Shown piece by piece: positions 26,255 to 36,577 of a stretch of 64,000 nucleotides of DNA (position 1 is the first letter of the stretch; each line of letters starts with the position of its first letter). The notes below the pieces were generated by a model. The model worked only from the letters and a program-made list of their open reading frames with translations. It was not told the DNA's origin and searched no databases. The DNA is taken from positions 124,001 through 188,000 of the forward strand of contig NZ_JACYXE010000006.1 in assembly GCF_014857905.1 (NCBI RefSeq), given 5' to 3'. The position numbers and the translations under genes were made by a program. This DNA is from Agilicoccus flavus (GTDB taxonomy: Bacteria > Actinomycetota > Actinomycetes > Actinomycetales > Dermatophilaceae).

Positions 26255-27586
26255 TCAGAAGCCGCGGCCGCCGAGCGGCGCGACGCCGGTGGACGCGGCC
26301 CGGGCGAGCGCGCGCAGGGCGCCGCGGCGGAGCTCGACCACGCCGCCGGCCTCCGGGGCCACGGCGGTGAGCACGGGGGAGCGGAGGTCGTGCAGGCCGA
26401 GGTACCACGGCCCGATCCCCGCGGCCCCCAGCCGGAGGTCGGCGGGGTCTCGCGTCGGTTCGCATGTCGCGGTCCCGTCCTCGCCGATCGCGAGCCGCCA
26501 CCGCCCCTCGTTCCACGGGCACGTCGGGTCGAGCACGTCGAGGACGACGTCGGCCGCCCCCGCGTAGCCGCGCCCGGCGAGCATCGCCCCGACGTCGACC
26601 GGGCGCAGCCACAGCCCGTCCCTGACGGTGACGTCGAGGTCGCGCGGCCCGCCCGACCAGCCGAGGGGTGCGTCGTCCAGCGACCGACCGGCGAGCGTCA
26701 CCCCCGGCGTGAGGTCGAGGTCCGAGAGGCGCGCGACGAGGGCGAGCAGGGCGGCGTCGTCGTGCGCGTGGACGACGCGCGAGACGACCTGGCCGCCGCC
26801 CCCGCCGGGCACCCGGGGCTCGCGGGCGAACAGGGCGTAGCCGACGTCGCGCCCGTCCCGGGTGGCCACGAGCGCGCGCGTCGGCTCCCGCCCGACCCGG
26901 GACGCCGGCGTGTCGTGCAGCCCCGCCCGGGCGAAGCTCGCCGGCACGCGGATGAACCCCGACCGGCCGGGGCCCCCGGACGCGTCGATGGCCAGCATCC
27001 GGCCGAGGAACCCCGCGTCGTCGACGGACAGGACGAGGCGCACGAGCACCTCTGCGGCGCGGCGCCCCAGCTCGGTGCCGGGGCCCGGCAGGACGGCGCC
27101 GCGGCTGACCGTGTACGTCACGTCGAGGGTGGCGACCCCGTACCCGAACCGTCCGTAGATGCCCTTCTCGCTCGCGGTCAGGCCGGCGAGGGCGTAGCCG
27201 CGCTCCCGCGAGTCCCGCAGGTGGTGGTCGATCATCGAGCGCAACACGCCCCGCCGGCGCACGTCCGGGTGCACGCCGACCCACGACAGGCCGGTGAGGG
27301 GGAGCGTCGTCGTGCGGTCGCCGGCGGGGGTGTCGGCCTCACCCGGTCCACCGCCGACACGGCCGTGCGCGCCCGGCACCGTGAGCGTGAGGTCGAACGA
27401 GGTGTACACCCCCGCGAGGGCGTCGACGCCGGTGATCTCGTGTCGCGCCCCGAACGTGCGGGACCAGTCGAGCGGCATCGTGGCCACCTCGGGCCCTCGC
27501 GACGTCGGGTCCTGGGCGAAGGCGAACGCGTCGAGATCGTGCACCGCGGTCGCGTCGGCCGAGGTCAGGGGGGTGATGGTCGTCAT
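26255..27586 (-). CDS. Eis-like GNAT N-acetyltransferase
   Basis: This 443-residue protein has the Eis layout: an N-terminal GNAT domain whose acetyl-CoA loop is VHPDVRRRGVLRSMIDHHL (about residues 104-122), followed by LTASEKGIYGRFGYGVA, a second GNAT-like domain and a C-terminal SCP2-like sterol-carrier fold (from about residue 330). It ends at a short, non-standard C-terminus GVAPLGGRGF. Eis enzymes acetylate aminoglycosides and other amines on several positions. Its presence inside the men cluster is common in related actinobacteria but not explained by the pathway. It is 88 bases downstream of the isochorismate synthase gene on the same strand. The start may be leaderless (CAGGCT, 6 bases before). 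Confidence 0.85.
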   Translation of the reverse strand: MTTITPLTSADATAVHDLDAFAFAQDPTSRGPEVATMPLDWSRTFGARHEITGVDALAGVYTSFDLTLTVPGAHGRVGGGPGEADTPAGDRTTTLPLTGLSWVGVHPDVRRRGVLRSMIDHHLRDSRERGYALAGLTASEKGIYGRFGYGVATLDVTYTVSRGAVLPGPGTELGRRAAEVLVRLVLSVDDAGFLGRMLAIDASGGPGRSGFIRVPASFARAGLHDTPASRVGREPTRALVATRDGRDVGYALFAREPRVPGGGGGQVVSRVVHAHDDAALLALVARLSDLDLTPGVTLAGRSLDDAPLGWSGGPRDLDVTVRDGLWLRPVDVGAMLAGRGYAGAADVVLDVLDPTCPWNEGRWRLAIGEDGTATCEPTRDPADLRLGAAGIGPWYLGLHDLRSPVLTAVAPEAGGVVELRRGALRALARAASTGVAPLGGRGF

Positions 27587-27674
27587 CGTCCCAGCCTGGC
27601 GGGCGTGAGGCGCCCGGGCAACGCGGTTTCGCCGATCCGGCCCGCGGACGACCCCCGACCGGGCCCGGGGTGGG

Positions 27675-28985
27675 TCAACCGGAGGTGAGCGCCCCGCGCA
27701 TGGGCACGAACTTGGCCTCGGACTCGGCGAGCTCCGAGGCCGGGTCGGACCCCGCGACGATGCCGCAGCCGGCGAAGATCCGCATCGTGCGCGGGTCGGC
27801 CGGATCCACCTGGCCGCAGCGCAGCGCGATGCCCCACTCGCCGTCGCCGGTGGCGTCCATCCAGCCGACGGGTCCGGCGTAGCGGCCGCGGTCCATCCGT
27901 TCCAGCTCGGCGATGACCGGCTCGGCCGCCGCGCGCGGCGTGCCGCACACCGCCGCGGACGGATGCAGCGCCTCCGCGAGATCGAGGGCGGAGGCCCCGT
28001 TGCTCGTCCGGCCGGCCACGTCGGTCGCGAGATGCATGACGTTCGGCAGGTGGAGGACGAACGGGGTCTCGGGGACGTTCATCGACGTGCAGTGGGGCTC
28101 GAGCGCGTCCGCCACGGACCGCACGGCGTACTCGTGCTCCTCGAGGTCCTTGCTCGAGCGGGCGAGCGACGCCGCGAGCGCGAGGTCGGCCTCGTCGTGG
28201 CCCGTGCGGCGGATCGTGCCCGCGAGGACCCGTGAGGTCGCGAGACCCTTCTCGAGGCGCACGAGCATCTCGGGCGTCGCGCCCACGAGCCCGTCGACCG
28301 CGAAGACCCAGGTCCGCGGGTAGCTCCCGGCGAGGGCCCGCAGGAGGTGGGCCACGTCGAAGTCGGTGCCGGAGCGCGCGAGCAGGTCGCGGGCGAGGAC
28401 GAGCTTGTCCACGTCGCCGGCGCCGATGCGCTCGACCGCGAGCGCGACGGCCTCGCCCCACTCCGCCCCGGTCAGGGCCCCCTCGGCGATGGTGACGCCG
28501 CCGGTGGCCGGCGGCCCGGACGCCGCGGGGACCTCGGGCCCGTCCGCGAGCTCGGGCCCGTCCGCGCTCGCCCCGCCGGACGCGTCGGGAGACCGGACCA
28601 CCTCGACGTCGGTACGCCACCACGTGTCCTTGCGGCGACCGAACACGGTGCGCGGGACGACGAGGGTGGCCCCGGCGGAGGACCCGGCGGCGTAGGCGAA
28701 GGCGCCGAAGGCGACGAGCCCGGACCCCGGGAGCGCCACCTCGTCCTCGACGTGGGCCGCGGCCACGAGGGCGTCCCACCACGCCTGCGCCTCGGCGAAG
28801 CGGCCGGGCCCGTGGGTCGTGACGGCGGCGCACCGCCGCAGGCCCACCATTCCCTCGCCCGCGCGGACCCAGGCCAGGGGCACCGCCGGGTCGCTGCCCT
28901 CCGGGAGCCGCCCGAGCAGCCCGCCGTCGGGTGGCGGGACGCGCACCGTCCTGACGCGCAGCGGGGGGACTCCGGCGGTGGTCAC
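27675..28985 (-). CDS. menF: Isochorismate synthase (MenF/EntC type)
   Basis: Converts chorismate to isochorismate, the substrate of MenD. The 436-residue product carries the chorismate-binding domain: [13 protein letters not shown] (general base Lys), [43 protein letters not shown] (catalytic Glu region), [15 protein letters not shown] and [20 protein letters not shown]. The N-terminal domain is looser and has an acidic insert near residues 140-165. The start is uncertain: GTG at 28985 gives [11 protein letters not shown], where conservation begins, and longer forms run into the menG promoter side. It is divergent from menG across about 130 bases. With menD and menG nearby, a menaquinone role fits better than a siderophore role. 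Confidence 0.9.
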   Translation of the reverse strand: MTTAGVPPLRVRTVRVPPPDGGLLGRLPEGSDPAVPLAWVRAGEGMVGLRRCAAVTTHGPGRFAEAQAWWDALVAAAHVEDEVALPGSGLVAFGAFAYAAGSSAGATLVVPRTVFGRRKDTWWRTDVEVVRSPDASGGASADGPELADGPEVPAASGPPATGGVTIAEGALTGAEWGEAVALAVERIGAGDVDKLVLARDLLARSGTDFDVAHLLRALAGSYPRTWVFAVDGLVGATPEMLVRLEKGLATSRVLAGTIRRTGHDEADLALAASLARSSKDLEEHEYAVRSVADALEPHCTSMNVPETPFVLHLPNVMHLATDVAGRTSNGASALDLAEALHPSAAVCGTPRAAAEPVIAELERMDRGRYAGPVGWMDATGDGEWGIALRCGQVDPADPRTMRIFAGCGIVAGSDPASELAESEAKFVPMRGALTSG

Positions 28986-29112
28986 GACGCGCAAGCCTAC
29001 GACGGGCCACCGCGCCGCCGGGCGGGGTCCCGTCGGTTCCCGCGCCCGTCCGTCCCGCATCCGCCCGTGTCCCCCGGGCCCGCGCGGCACGGCGTCGGGG
29101 AGGATGGGAGCC

Positions 29113-29808
29113 ATGACCCGTGCCAGCCTCGACAAGCAGCCCCGCGCCGTCGCCGCCATGTTCGACGACGTCGCCGCGAGGTACGACCTCACCAACACCG
29201 TGATGACCGCCGGGCTGGACGCCTACTGGCGGCGTGTCGTCCGCGACACGGTCGCCGCGGCGCCGGGAGAGCGGATCCTCGACATCGCCGCGGGCACGGG
29301 GGTCTCGAGCACCGCGTACGCCGACGCCGGGATCGACGTCGTCCCCGCCGACTTCTCCCTGGGGATGCTGCGCCAGGGTCGCCGTCGTCGCCCCGACCTG
29401 CCCTTCGTCGCCGCCGACGCGACGTCGCTGCCGTTCGCCGACGCCTCCTTCGACGCGGTGACGATGACGTTCGGGCTGCGCAACGTGGCCGACGTGCCCG
29501 CCGCGCTCGCGGAGTTCCGGCGCGTGACCCGGCCCGGGGGCCGCCTCGTCGTGGCCGAGTTCTCCCACCCCCGCAACGCCGCCGCCCGCCGCGTCTACCT
29601 CGGATACATCATGCGGTCGCTCCCGGGCATCGCCCGGCGCGTCAGCTCCGACCCGGAGTCCTACGTCTACCTGGCCGAGTCCATCCAGCGCTGGCCCGCC
29701 CAGGCGGAGCTCGCCGAGGTGGTCCGCGCGGCCGGCTGGTCCGACGTCGGGTGGCGCGACCTCACGGGCGGGATCGTCGCGCTCCACCTCGGGCGACGCG
29801 AGCCCTGA
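29113..29808 (+). CDS. menG: Demethylmenaquinone methyltransferase MenG (UbiE family)
   Basis: MenG methylates demethylmenaquinone with S-adenosylmethionine, the last ring step of menaquinone synthesis. The 231-residue product has [20 protein letters not shown] at the start, motif [16 protein letters not shown] near residues 54-68, and [31 protein letters not shown] near 117-147 (given in pieces of one block), all typical. GGGAG stands 4 bases before ATG 29113. A hairpin terminator begins 6 bases after the stop, so the next genes probably have their own promoter. Confidence 0.95.
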   Translation: MTRASLDKQPRAVAAMFDDVAARYDLTNTVMTAGLDAYWRRVVRDTVAAAPGERILDIAAGTGVSSTAYADAGIDVVPADFSLGMLRQGRRRRPDLPFVAADATSLPFADASFDAVTMTFGLRNVADVPAALAEFRRVTRPGGRLVVAEFSHPRNAAARRVYLGYIMRSLPGIARRVSSDPESYVYLAESIQRWPAQAELAEVVRAAGWSDVGWRDLTGGIVALHLGRREP

Positions 29809-29814
29809 GATACC

Positions 29815-29838
29815 CGTGGCGCATCCGGATCCGCCACG
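29815..29838 (+). terminator. Hairpin terminator after menG
   Basis: CGTGGCG (29815-29821) pairs with CGCCACG (29832-29838); between them lies the self-complementary ATCCGGAT flanked by a C-C mismatch. It starts 6 bases after the menG stop. Confidence 0.6.
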
Positions 29839-29876
29839 AAGGGTGTCCTTAGTGGAGGGCGCCGACGGGGCGGGTT

Positions 29877-29882
29877 TAGGGT
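29877..29882 (+). promoter_or_regulatory. Candidate -10 (TAGGGT) for menJ
   Basis: TAGGGT is the only TANNNT in the menG-menJ gap that leaves room for a ribosome binding site (GAGAGGAC, 29935-29942). No fitting -35 is visible. The CRP-like palindrome lies 11 bases downstream. Confidence 0.3.
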
Positions 29883-29892
29883 CGAGGCACTT

Positions 29893-29908
29893 CGTGAACG
29901 GCGTCACA
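29893..29908. promoter_or_regulatory. CRP/GlxR-like binding site upstream of menJ-nuo
   Basis: CGTGA-ACGGCG-TCACA matches the CRP consensus TGTGA-N6-TCACA with one mismatch. It is centred 46 bases upstream of the menJ start. If the -10 at 29877 is real the site would act as a downstream block; if transcription starts at the menJ start codon it sits near the -41.5 activator position. Confidence 0.5.
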
Positions 29909-29946
29909 ACCGCTCACAGCGAGCTCGTCGTGGAGAGGACACATCG

Positions 29947-31248
29947 GTGTCAGGCGTGGAGACCAAGGCCGAGTCGGCCGACGTGGTCGTGGTCGGAGCG
30001 GGCCCCGGGGGCTCGAGCGTTGCGGCCTATCTCGCCTCCGCCGGGCTGGACGTCCTGCTGCTCGAGAAGACGGCGTTCCCGCGCGAGAAGGTGTGCGGCG
30101 ACGGCCTCACCCCGCGGGCCGTGCGCGAGCTCGTCGCCCTCGGGGTCCCCACGCCCGAGTCGGAGGGGTGGATCCGCAACCGAGGCCTGCGGATCGTCGG
30201 CGGTGGGCACATCCTCGAGCTCGACTGGCCGGACGTCACCGAGTTCCCGCCGTACGGTCTCGTCCGCACGCGCAGCGACTTCGACGACATCCTCGCCCGC
30301 CACGCGGTCGCCCGGGGCGCGCGCCTGCGCGAGCGCACGAACGTCACGGCCCCGATCCTCGACGACGGGGGCCGCATCGTCGGCGTCACCGCGAAGATCC
30401 TCGACGACGCAGGCCGGGCGACGGGCGAGACCCGCGAGTTCCGGGCGCCGCTGGTCGTGGCCGCCGACGGCAACAGCAGCCGCATCTCGCTGTCCATGGG
30501 GCGGCAGAAGCGCGACGACCGCCCGATGGGCGTGGCCGTCCGCACCTACTACACGAGCCCGCGCACGAACGACGACTACCTCGAGTCGTGGCTCGAGCTG
30601 TGGAGCGAGAACGAGGCGGGGGAGCGCATCCTCCTGCCCGGCTACGGCTGGATCTTCGGGGTCGGCGACGGCACGAGCAACGTGGGGCTCGGCATCCTCA
30701 ACACCTCCGACGCGTTCGGCAAGGTCGACTACAAGGACGTCATGCGCCGCTGGGTGGCGACGATGCCGCAGGAGTGGACGTACTCCGACGAGACGATGAC
30801 GCAGCCGATCCGCGGCGCCGCCCTGCCGATGGGCTTCAACCGGCAGCCGCACTACGACCGCGGTCTTCTGCTCGTGGGCGACGCGGGGGGCATGGTCAAC
30901 CCGTTCAACGGTGAGGGCATCGCCTACGCGATGGAGTCGGCGCGACTCGCGGCCGAGGTCACTGCCCGGGCCTTCTCCCGCCCCGACGCGGCCGGCCGCG
31001 AGCGGGTGCTCGCGACCTACCCGGCCGTGATGAAGGACGCGCTGGGGGGCTACTTCACCCTGGGTCGCCACTTCGCCGCCCTGATCGGGCACCCCGAGAT
31101 CATGCGGCTGGCCGTCAAGTACGGCCTGCCGCGCACGACGCTCATGCGTCTGCTGCTCAAGGTCATGGCCAACCTCGGCGAACCCCGCGGCGGCAGCGCC
31201 GCCGACCGGGCCATCGCCGCGCTCAATCGACTGACGCCGTCCGCCTGA
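29947..31248 (+). CDS. menJ: Geranylgeranyl reductase family flavoprotein, probable menaquinone reductase MenJ
   Basis: The 433-residue FAD enzyme has the dinucleotide-binding VVVVGAGPGGSSVAAYLA near residues 13-30, then REKVCGDGLTPRAV, the second FAD motif LLLVGDAGGMVNPFNGEGI near residue 310, and the typical ending. Family members reduce isoprenoid double bonds; MenJ of mycobacteria saturates the beta-isoprene of menaquinone-9. The position between menG and nuo supports that role over archaeal-type lipid reduction. GTG 29947 has GAGAGGAC upstream. nuoA follows after 115 bases. Confidence 0.85.
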   Translation: MSGVETKAESADVVVVGAGPGGSSVAAYLASAGLDVLLLEKTAFPREKVCGDGLTPRAVRELVALGVPTPESEGWIRNRGLRIVGGGHILELDWPDVTEFPPYGLVRTRSDFDDILARHAVARGARLRERTNVTAPILDDGGRIVGVTAKILDDAGRATGETREFRAPLVVAADGNSSRISLSMGRQKRDDRPMGVAVRTYYTSPRTNDDYLESWLELWSENEAGERILLPGYGWIFGVGDGTSNVGLGILNTSDAFGKVDYKDVMRRWVATMPQEWTYSDETMTQPIRGAALPMGFNRQPHYDRGLLLVGDAGGMVNPFNGEGIAYAMESARLAAEVTARAFSRPDAAGRERVLATYPAVMKDALGGYFTLGRHFAALIGHPEIMRLAVKYGLPRTTLMRLLLKVMANLGEPRGGSAADRAIAALNRLTPSA

Positions 31249-31267
31249 TGTCCAGGAGAGGTATCCC

Positions 31268-31273
31268 TACGAT
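31268..31273 (+). promoter_or_regulatory. Candidate nuo promoter -10 (TACGAT)
   Basis: TACGAT is a good actinobacterial -10 and lies about 90 bases before nuoA. It overlaps the start codon of the short upstream ORF described separately, so both cannot be used from the same transcript. Confidence 0.35.
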
Positions 31274-31367
31274 GGAGTACGGAATCCCGCAGGTCATGCC
31301 GTCGATCCTCGCCGGGTGCGGGGGTTCCGCCCGGAGCACCGGACGAAAGGGGTGGCCGTCGTGGTGA
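31272..31367 (+). CDS. Possible 31-residue leader peptide overlapping nuoA start
   Basis: ATG 31272 is preceded by AGGAGAGG (31253-31260) and opens a frame of 31 codons that ends in TGA at 31365-31367, exactly on the nuoA GTG (GTGA overlap). The peptide begins MEYGIPQVMPS and has no recognisable motif. Such an arrangement would couple nuoA translation to the leader. The frame may be chance; comparison with relatives is needed to decide. Confidence 0.3.
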   Translation: MEYGIPQVMPSILAGCGGSARSTGRKGWPSW

Positions 31368-31726
31368 GCAGCCCGTACCTGCCGATCCTCATCTTCTTCG
31401 CCTGCGGGATCGCGTTCGCCGCGCTCTCGGTCCTCGGCCTCGGCGTCGTCGGCCCGAAGAAGTACAACAGCGCCAAGTTCGTGGCCTACGAGTGCGGGAT
31501 CCAGCCCTCCCCGCGGGCCGACCAGGGCGGCCGGGTGCCGGTGAAGTTCTACACCGTCGCCATGCTCTTCATCATCTTCGACATCGAGTCGGTGTTCCTC
31601 TTCCCGTTCGCGGTCGCGTTCGACTCCCTGGGGTTGTTCGCGCTCGTCGAGATGGTGTTGTTCGTGCTCACCGTGTTCGTGGCCTACGTGTACGTGTGGC
31701 GCCGCGGCGGATTGGATTGGGACTGA
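31364..31726 (+). CDS. nuoA: NADH-quinone oxidoreductase subunit A
   Basis: First gene of a complete complex I operon. NuoA (120 residues) has three membrane helices and the conserved [18 protein letters not shown] loop with the Cys of YECG, followed by [23 protein letters not shown] 31364 is chosen because it overlaps the stop of a short upstream frame; GTG 31361, preceded by AAAGGGG, is nearly as good. NuoA lies in the membrane arm beside NuoH, NuoJ and NuoK near the quinone site. Confidence 0.95.
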   Translation: MSSPYLPILIFFACGIAFAALSVLGLGVVGPKKYNSAKFVAYECGIQPSPRADQGGRVPVKFYTVAMLFIIFDIESVFLFPFAVAFDSLGLFALVEMVLFVLTVFVAYVYVWRRGGLDWD

Positions 31727-31730
31727 GCTC

Positions 31731-32285
31731 ATGGGTATCGAGGAGAAGCTCCCGTCGGGGGTCATGACCGCGAAGGTCAGCACGGTCGCCGGCCACCTGC
31801 TCAAGACGTCGATGTGGCCCGCCACGTTCGGCCTCGCGTGCTGCGCGATCGAGATGATGGCCGTCGGCACGCCCGACTACGACATCGCCCGGTTCGGGAT
31901 GGAGCGGTTCGCCGCCACCCCGCGGCAGGCCGACCTCATGATCGTCGCCGGCCGGGTCAGCCAGAAGATGGCGCCCGTCGTCCGCCAGGTGTACGACCAG
32001 ATGCCCGAGCCCAAGTGGGTGCTCTCGATGGGCGTCTGCGCGAGCTCCGGCGGGATGTTCAACAACTACGCGATCGTCCAGGGCGTCGACCACATCGTCC
32101 CCGTCGACGTCTACCTCCCGGGGTGTCCACCGAGGCCGCAGATGCTGCTCAACGCGATCCTCACGCTCCACGAACAGATCACCAGGGAGCCGCACATCGG
32201 CGACCGACGCAAGATCGCGCAGGCCGTCGAGCGGGCCGCGATGGAGGCGACCCCCACCCACGCGATGAAGGGGCTGCTGGCGTGA
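31731..32285 (+). CDS. nuoB: NADH-quinone oxidoreductase subunit B
   Basis: NuoB (184 residues) holds cluster N2, the last iron-sulfur cluster before quinone. The four cysteine ligands are in [11 protein letters not shown] (tandem Cys), [11 protein letters not shown] and YLPGCPPRP. The family core is complete and of normal length. It lies 4 bases after nuoA and overlaps nuoC by GTGA. Confidence 0.97.
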   Translation: MGIEEKLPSGVMTAKVSTVAGHLLKTSMWPATFGLACCAIEMMAVGTPDYDIARFGMERFAATPRQADLMIVAGRVSQKMAPVVRQVYDQMPEPKWVLSMGVCASSGGMFNNYAIVQGVDHIVPVDVYLPGCPPRPQMLLNAILTLHEQITREPHIGDRRKIAQAVERAAMEATPTHAMKGLLA

Positions 32286-33058
32286 ACGACGACGGACCCT
32301 CGACGACGCGGGCGCACGCCACCGGCGGCGCTCCGCTCGAGAACCTCTCCGGCGCGCAGTCGCCGGAGTCGCGCGACGTCGCCCAGGTGGGCGGACCGAG
32401 TGTGCGCGGCGAGCGTCACGGCATGTTCGGCGCCGCGCCCGGGGGCGATACGAGCGGCTACGCCGGTCTCGTCTCGCCCGTCCTGTTCCCCGGTGCCTCG
32501 GAGCGCCCGTACGGCGGCTGGTTCGACGAGGTCGCCGACGCGCTCGACGCCGCCCTCCGCCGCCGCGGGACCGACCCCGCCGCGGCGCTCGAGGGCGTCG
32601 TCGTCGACCGTCGCGAGATGACGATCCTCGTCCGCCGCGAACACCTGCCGCAGGTGGCGCGGGCGCTGCGCGACGAGCCCGCCCTGCGCTTCGAGCTCTG
32701 CCTCGGCGTCTCGGGGGTGCACTTCCCGGACCAGCACGGCCGCGAGCTGCACGCCGTGTACCACCTCCTGTCGGTGACGAACGGCTCACGCCGGGTCCGC
32801 CTCGAGGTCACGTGCCCCGACGACGACCGGCACATCCCGTCGGTCGTCGACACCTACCCGGCCACGACGTGGCACGAGCGCGAGACGTGGGACATGTTCG
32901 GGATCGTCTTCGACGGTCACCCGGCCCTGACCCGCATCCTCATGCCGGACGACTGGCCGGGTCACCCCCAGCGCAAGGACTACCCCCTCGGCGGCATCCC
33001 GGTCGAGTACAAGGGCGCCACCGTGCCGCCCCCGGACGAGCGGAGGTCGTACAACTGA
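32282..33058 (+). CDS. nuoC: NADH-quinone oxidoreductase subunit C
   Basis: NuoC (258 residues) belongs to the peripheral arm next to NuoD. The core runs from about residue 80; [14 protein letters not shown] and [20 protein letters not shown] are typical, ending with [18 protein letters not shown]. About 75 residues at the N-terminus are a low-complexity extension not found in proteobacterial NuoC. GTG 32282 overlaps the nuoB stop (GTGA). Confidence 0.95.
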   Translation: MNDDGPSTTRAHATGGAPLENLSGAQSPESRDVAQVGGPSVRGERHGMFGAAPGGDTSGYAGLVSPVLFPGASERPYGGWFDEVADALDAALRRRGTDPAAALEGVVVDRREMTILVRREHLPQVARALRDEPALRFELCLGVSGVHFPDQHGRELHAVYHLLSVTNGSRRVRLEVTCPDDDRHIPSVVDTYPATTWHERETWDMFGIVFDGHPALTRILMPDDWPGHPQRKDYPLGGIPVEYKGATVPPPDERRSYN

Positions 33059-34425
33059 TGGCTGCGACGAGCGAGACGACGGCCCCCCGGGGCGAGGACG
33101 TGCACGCGGCCGGCGGCGAGGACGATCGCGCCGACGACTACGTGCTCCACGCCGAGGGCGGCGACTGGGACGAGATCGCCGCCGAGGCGGTCGACCACAG
33201 CGACGAGCGCATCGTCGTCAACATGGGCCCCCAGCACCCCTCCACCCACGGGGTGCTCCGCCTCATCCTCGAGCTCGACGGCGAGAGCGTCACGGAGTGC
33301 CGGGTCGGCATCGGCTACCTGCACACCGGCATCGAGAAGAACATGGAGTTCCGGACGTGGACGCAGGGCGTCACGTTCTGCACCCGCATGGACTACCTGA
33401 CGCCGATGTTCCAGGAGACGACGTACTGCCTCGGGATCGAGCGCCTGCTGCGCATCGAGGACGACATCCCGGAGCGGGCGAACGTCATCCGCGTGCTCAT
33501 GATGGAGCTCACGCGGATCAGCAGCCACCTCATCTGCCTCGGCACCGGCGGCATGGAGCTCGGCGCCACGACCGTGATGACGGTCGGTTTCCGGGAGCGC
33601 GAGCGGATCCTGCGCTTCATCGAGGCCGTCACCGGGCTGCGCATGAACAACGCGTATATCCGCCCGGGCGGCGTCGCGAACGACCTGCCGGTGGGCTGGC
33701 AGGACATCCTCGACACCGAGCTGCCGCAGCTGCGCCGCGGCCTCAAGGAGCTCGAGGCCCTCATCGTCGAGAACCCGATCCTCAAGGGCCGCACCGAGGG
33801 CGTCGGCTACCTCGACCTCGCGGGCTGCATGGCGCTCGGCATCACCGGCCCCGTCCTGCGGTCGGCCGGCCTGCCCCACGACCTGCGCAAGGCGACGCCG
33901 TACTGCGGCTACGAGACCTACGACTTCGACGTCTGCACGTGGGACACCGCCGACGCCTACGGGCGCATCCGGGTCCGGTTCAACGAGATGTGGGAGAGCC
34001 TGCGCATCGTCGAGCAGTGCATCGACCGGCTCCAGCGCGACGAGGGCCCGGTCATGATCGGCGACAAGAAGATCGCGTGGCCGGCGCAGCTGTCGGTCGG
34101 CGCCGACGGCCAGGGCAACAGCCTCGAGCACATCCGCGAGATCATGGGCACCTCGATGGAGTCGCTCATCCACCACTTCAAGCTCGTCACCGAGGGATTC
34201 CGGGTGCCCCCGGGCCAGGCGTACGTGCCGGTCGAGTCGGCCAAGGGCGAGCTCGGCGCGCACGTCGTCTCCGACGGCGGGACCCGCCCCTACCGGGCCC
34301 ACTTCCGCGATCCCGCCTTCAACAACCTGCAGGCGACGGCGGCGATGGTCGAGGGCGGCAACGTCGCCGACACGATCGTCGCGGTCGCCTCCATCGACCC
34401 CGTCCTGGGAGGGGTGGACCGCTGA
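33058..34425 (+). CDS. nuoD: NADH-quinone oxidoreductase subunit D (49-kDa homologue)
   Basis: NuoD (455 residues) forms the quinone-binding cavity with NuoB. The motif [16 protein letters not shown] near residues 56-71 carries the conserved His, followed by [16 protein letters not shown] and the C-terminal block with [10 protein letters not shown] charged N-terminal extension of about 45 residues precedes the domain. The start overlaps the nuoC stop as TGATG. Confidence 0.97.
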   Translation: MAATSETTAPRGEDVHAAGGEDDRADDYVLHAEGGDWDEIAAEAVDHSDERIVVNMGPQHPSTHGVLRLILELDGESVTECRVGIGYLHTGIEKNMEFRTWTQGVTFCTRMDYLTPMFQETTYCLGIERLLRIEDDIPERANVIRVLMMELTRISSHLICLGTGGMELGATTVMTVGFRERERILRFIEAVTGLRMNNAYIRPGGVANDLPVGWQDILDTELPQLRRGLKELEALIVENPILKGRTEGVGYLDLAGCMALGITGPVLRSAGLPHDLRKATPYCGYETYDFDVCTWDTADAYGRIRVRFNEMWESLRIVEQCIDRLQRDEGPVMIGDKKIAWPAQLSVGADGQGNSLEHIREIMGTSMESLIHHFKLVTEGFRVPPGQAYVPVESAKGELGAHVVSDGGTRPYRAHFRDPAFNNLQATAAMVEGGNVADTIVAVASIDPVLGGVDR

Positions 34426-35263
34426 TGGGCCACGCGAACCTGCCGAACTACGGCACCGCCCCCGCGCCCGAGAGCGACGCGTACGACGCCCAGGTGCTCG
34501 ACGCGCTCCTCGTCGACGCGGCGGAGGTCGTCCGGCGCTACCCCCAGAAGGAGTCGGCGCTGCTGCCCCTGCTGCACCTCGTGCAGAGCGTCGACGGGTA
34601 CGTGACGACGCGCGGCATCGAGTTCTGCGCCGCGATGCTCGGCCTCAGCGCCGCCGAGGTGAGCGGGGTCGCGACGTTCTACACCCAGTACAAGCGCCAC
34701 CCCAACGGCGACTACACGATCGGCGTCTGCACGAACACGCTGTGCGCCCTCATGGGCGGCGACGCGATCTTCGAGCGCCTGTCCGACCACCTCGGCGTGG
34801 ACCACGACGAGACGACCCCCGACGGGGCGATCACCCTCGAGCGGGTCGAGTGCAACGCGGCGTGCGACTACGCGCCCGTCGTCATGGCGAACTGGGAGTT
34901 CTTCGACAATCAGACCCCCGAGTCGGCGGTCGACCTCGCCGACGCCCTGCGCTCGGGAGCGCCGGTCCGCCCGAGCCGCGGCGCCGACCGGGTGTGCACC
35001 TTCCGGCAGGTCAGCCGGGTGCTCGCCGGGTTCCCCGACGGCCGGGCCGACGAGGGCCCCGGCGCGGGGGAGGCCTCTCTCGTGGGGCTGCGCCTCGCCA
35101 AGGAGCGCGGCTGGCACGCCCCCGAGCCGGGGCAGGCGCAGGACAACGCCGCGGACACGGGCGGGCGCACGCCGAGCGGTGGCCTGGAGCCCGGGCGGAG
35201 CGGATCGACGGACACGCCGGCCAACGAGCCGGACGAGAAGCCCGGCGACGGGAAGGTCGAGAA

Positions 35264-35267
<4 letters not shown>
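34425..35267 (+). CDS. nuoE: NADH-quinone oxidoreductase subunit E
   Basis: NuoE (280 residues) binds the [2Fe-2S] cluster N1a through CTNTLC and [13 protein letters not shown] (spacing Cx4C and Cx3C). The thioredoxin-like core ends about residue 185. The remaining ~95 residues include a short conserved segment ([18 protein letters not shown]) and a disordered Gly/Asp/Pro tail; this is longer than the ~170-residue enteric form. It overlaps nuoD as TGATG. Confidence 0.95.

Positions 35268-36573
<1,306 letters not shown>

Positions 36574-36577
<4 letters not shown>

Noticed and set aside
29099-29112. GAGGAT spaced 7 bases before the menG ATG as a leaderless -10
   Set aside because: The first base does not fit TANNNT and a GGGAG ribosome binding site is present.
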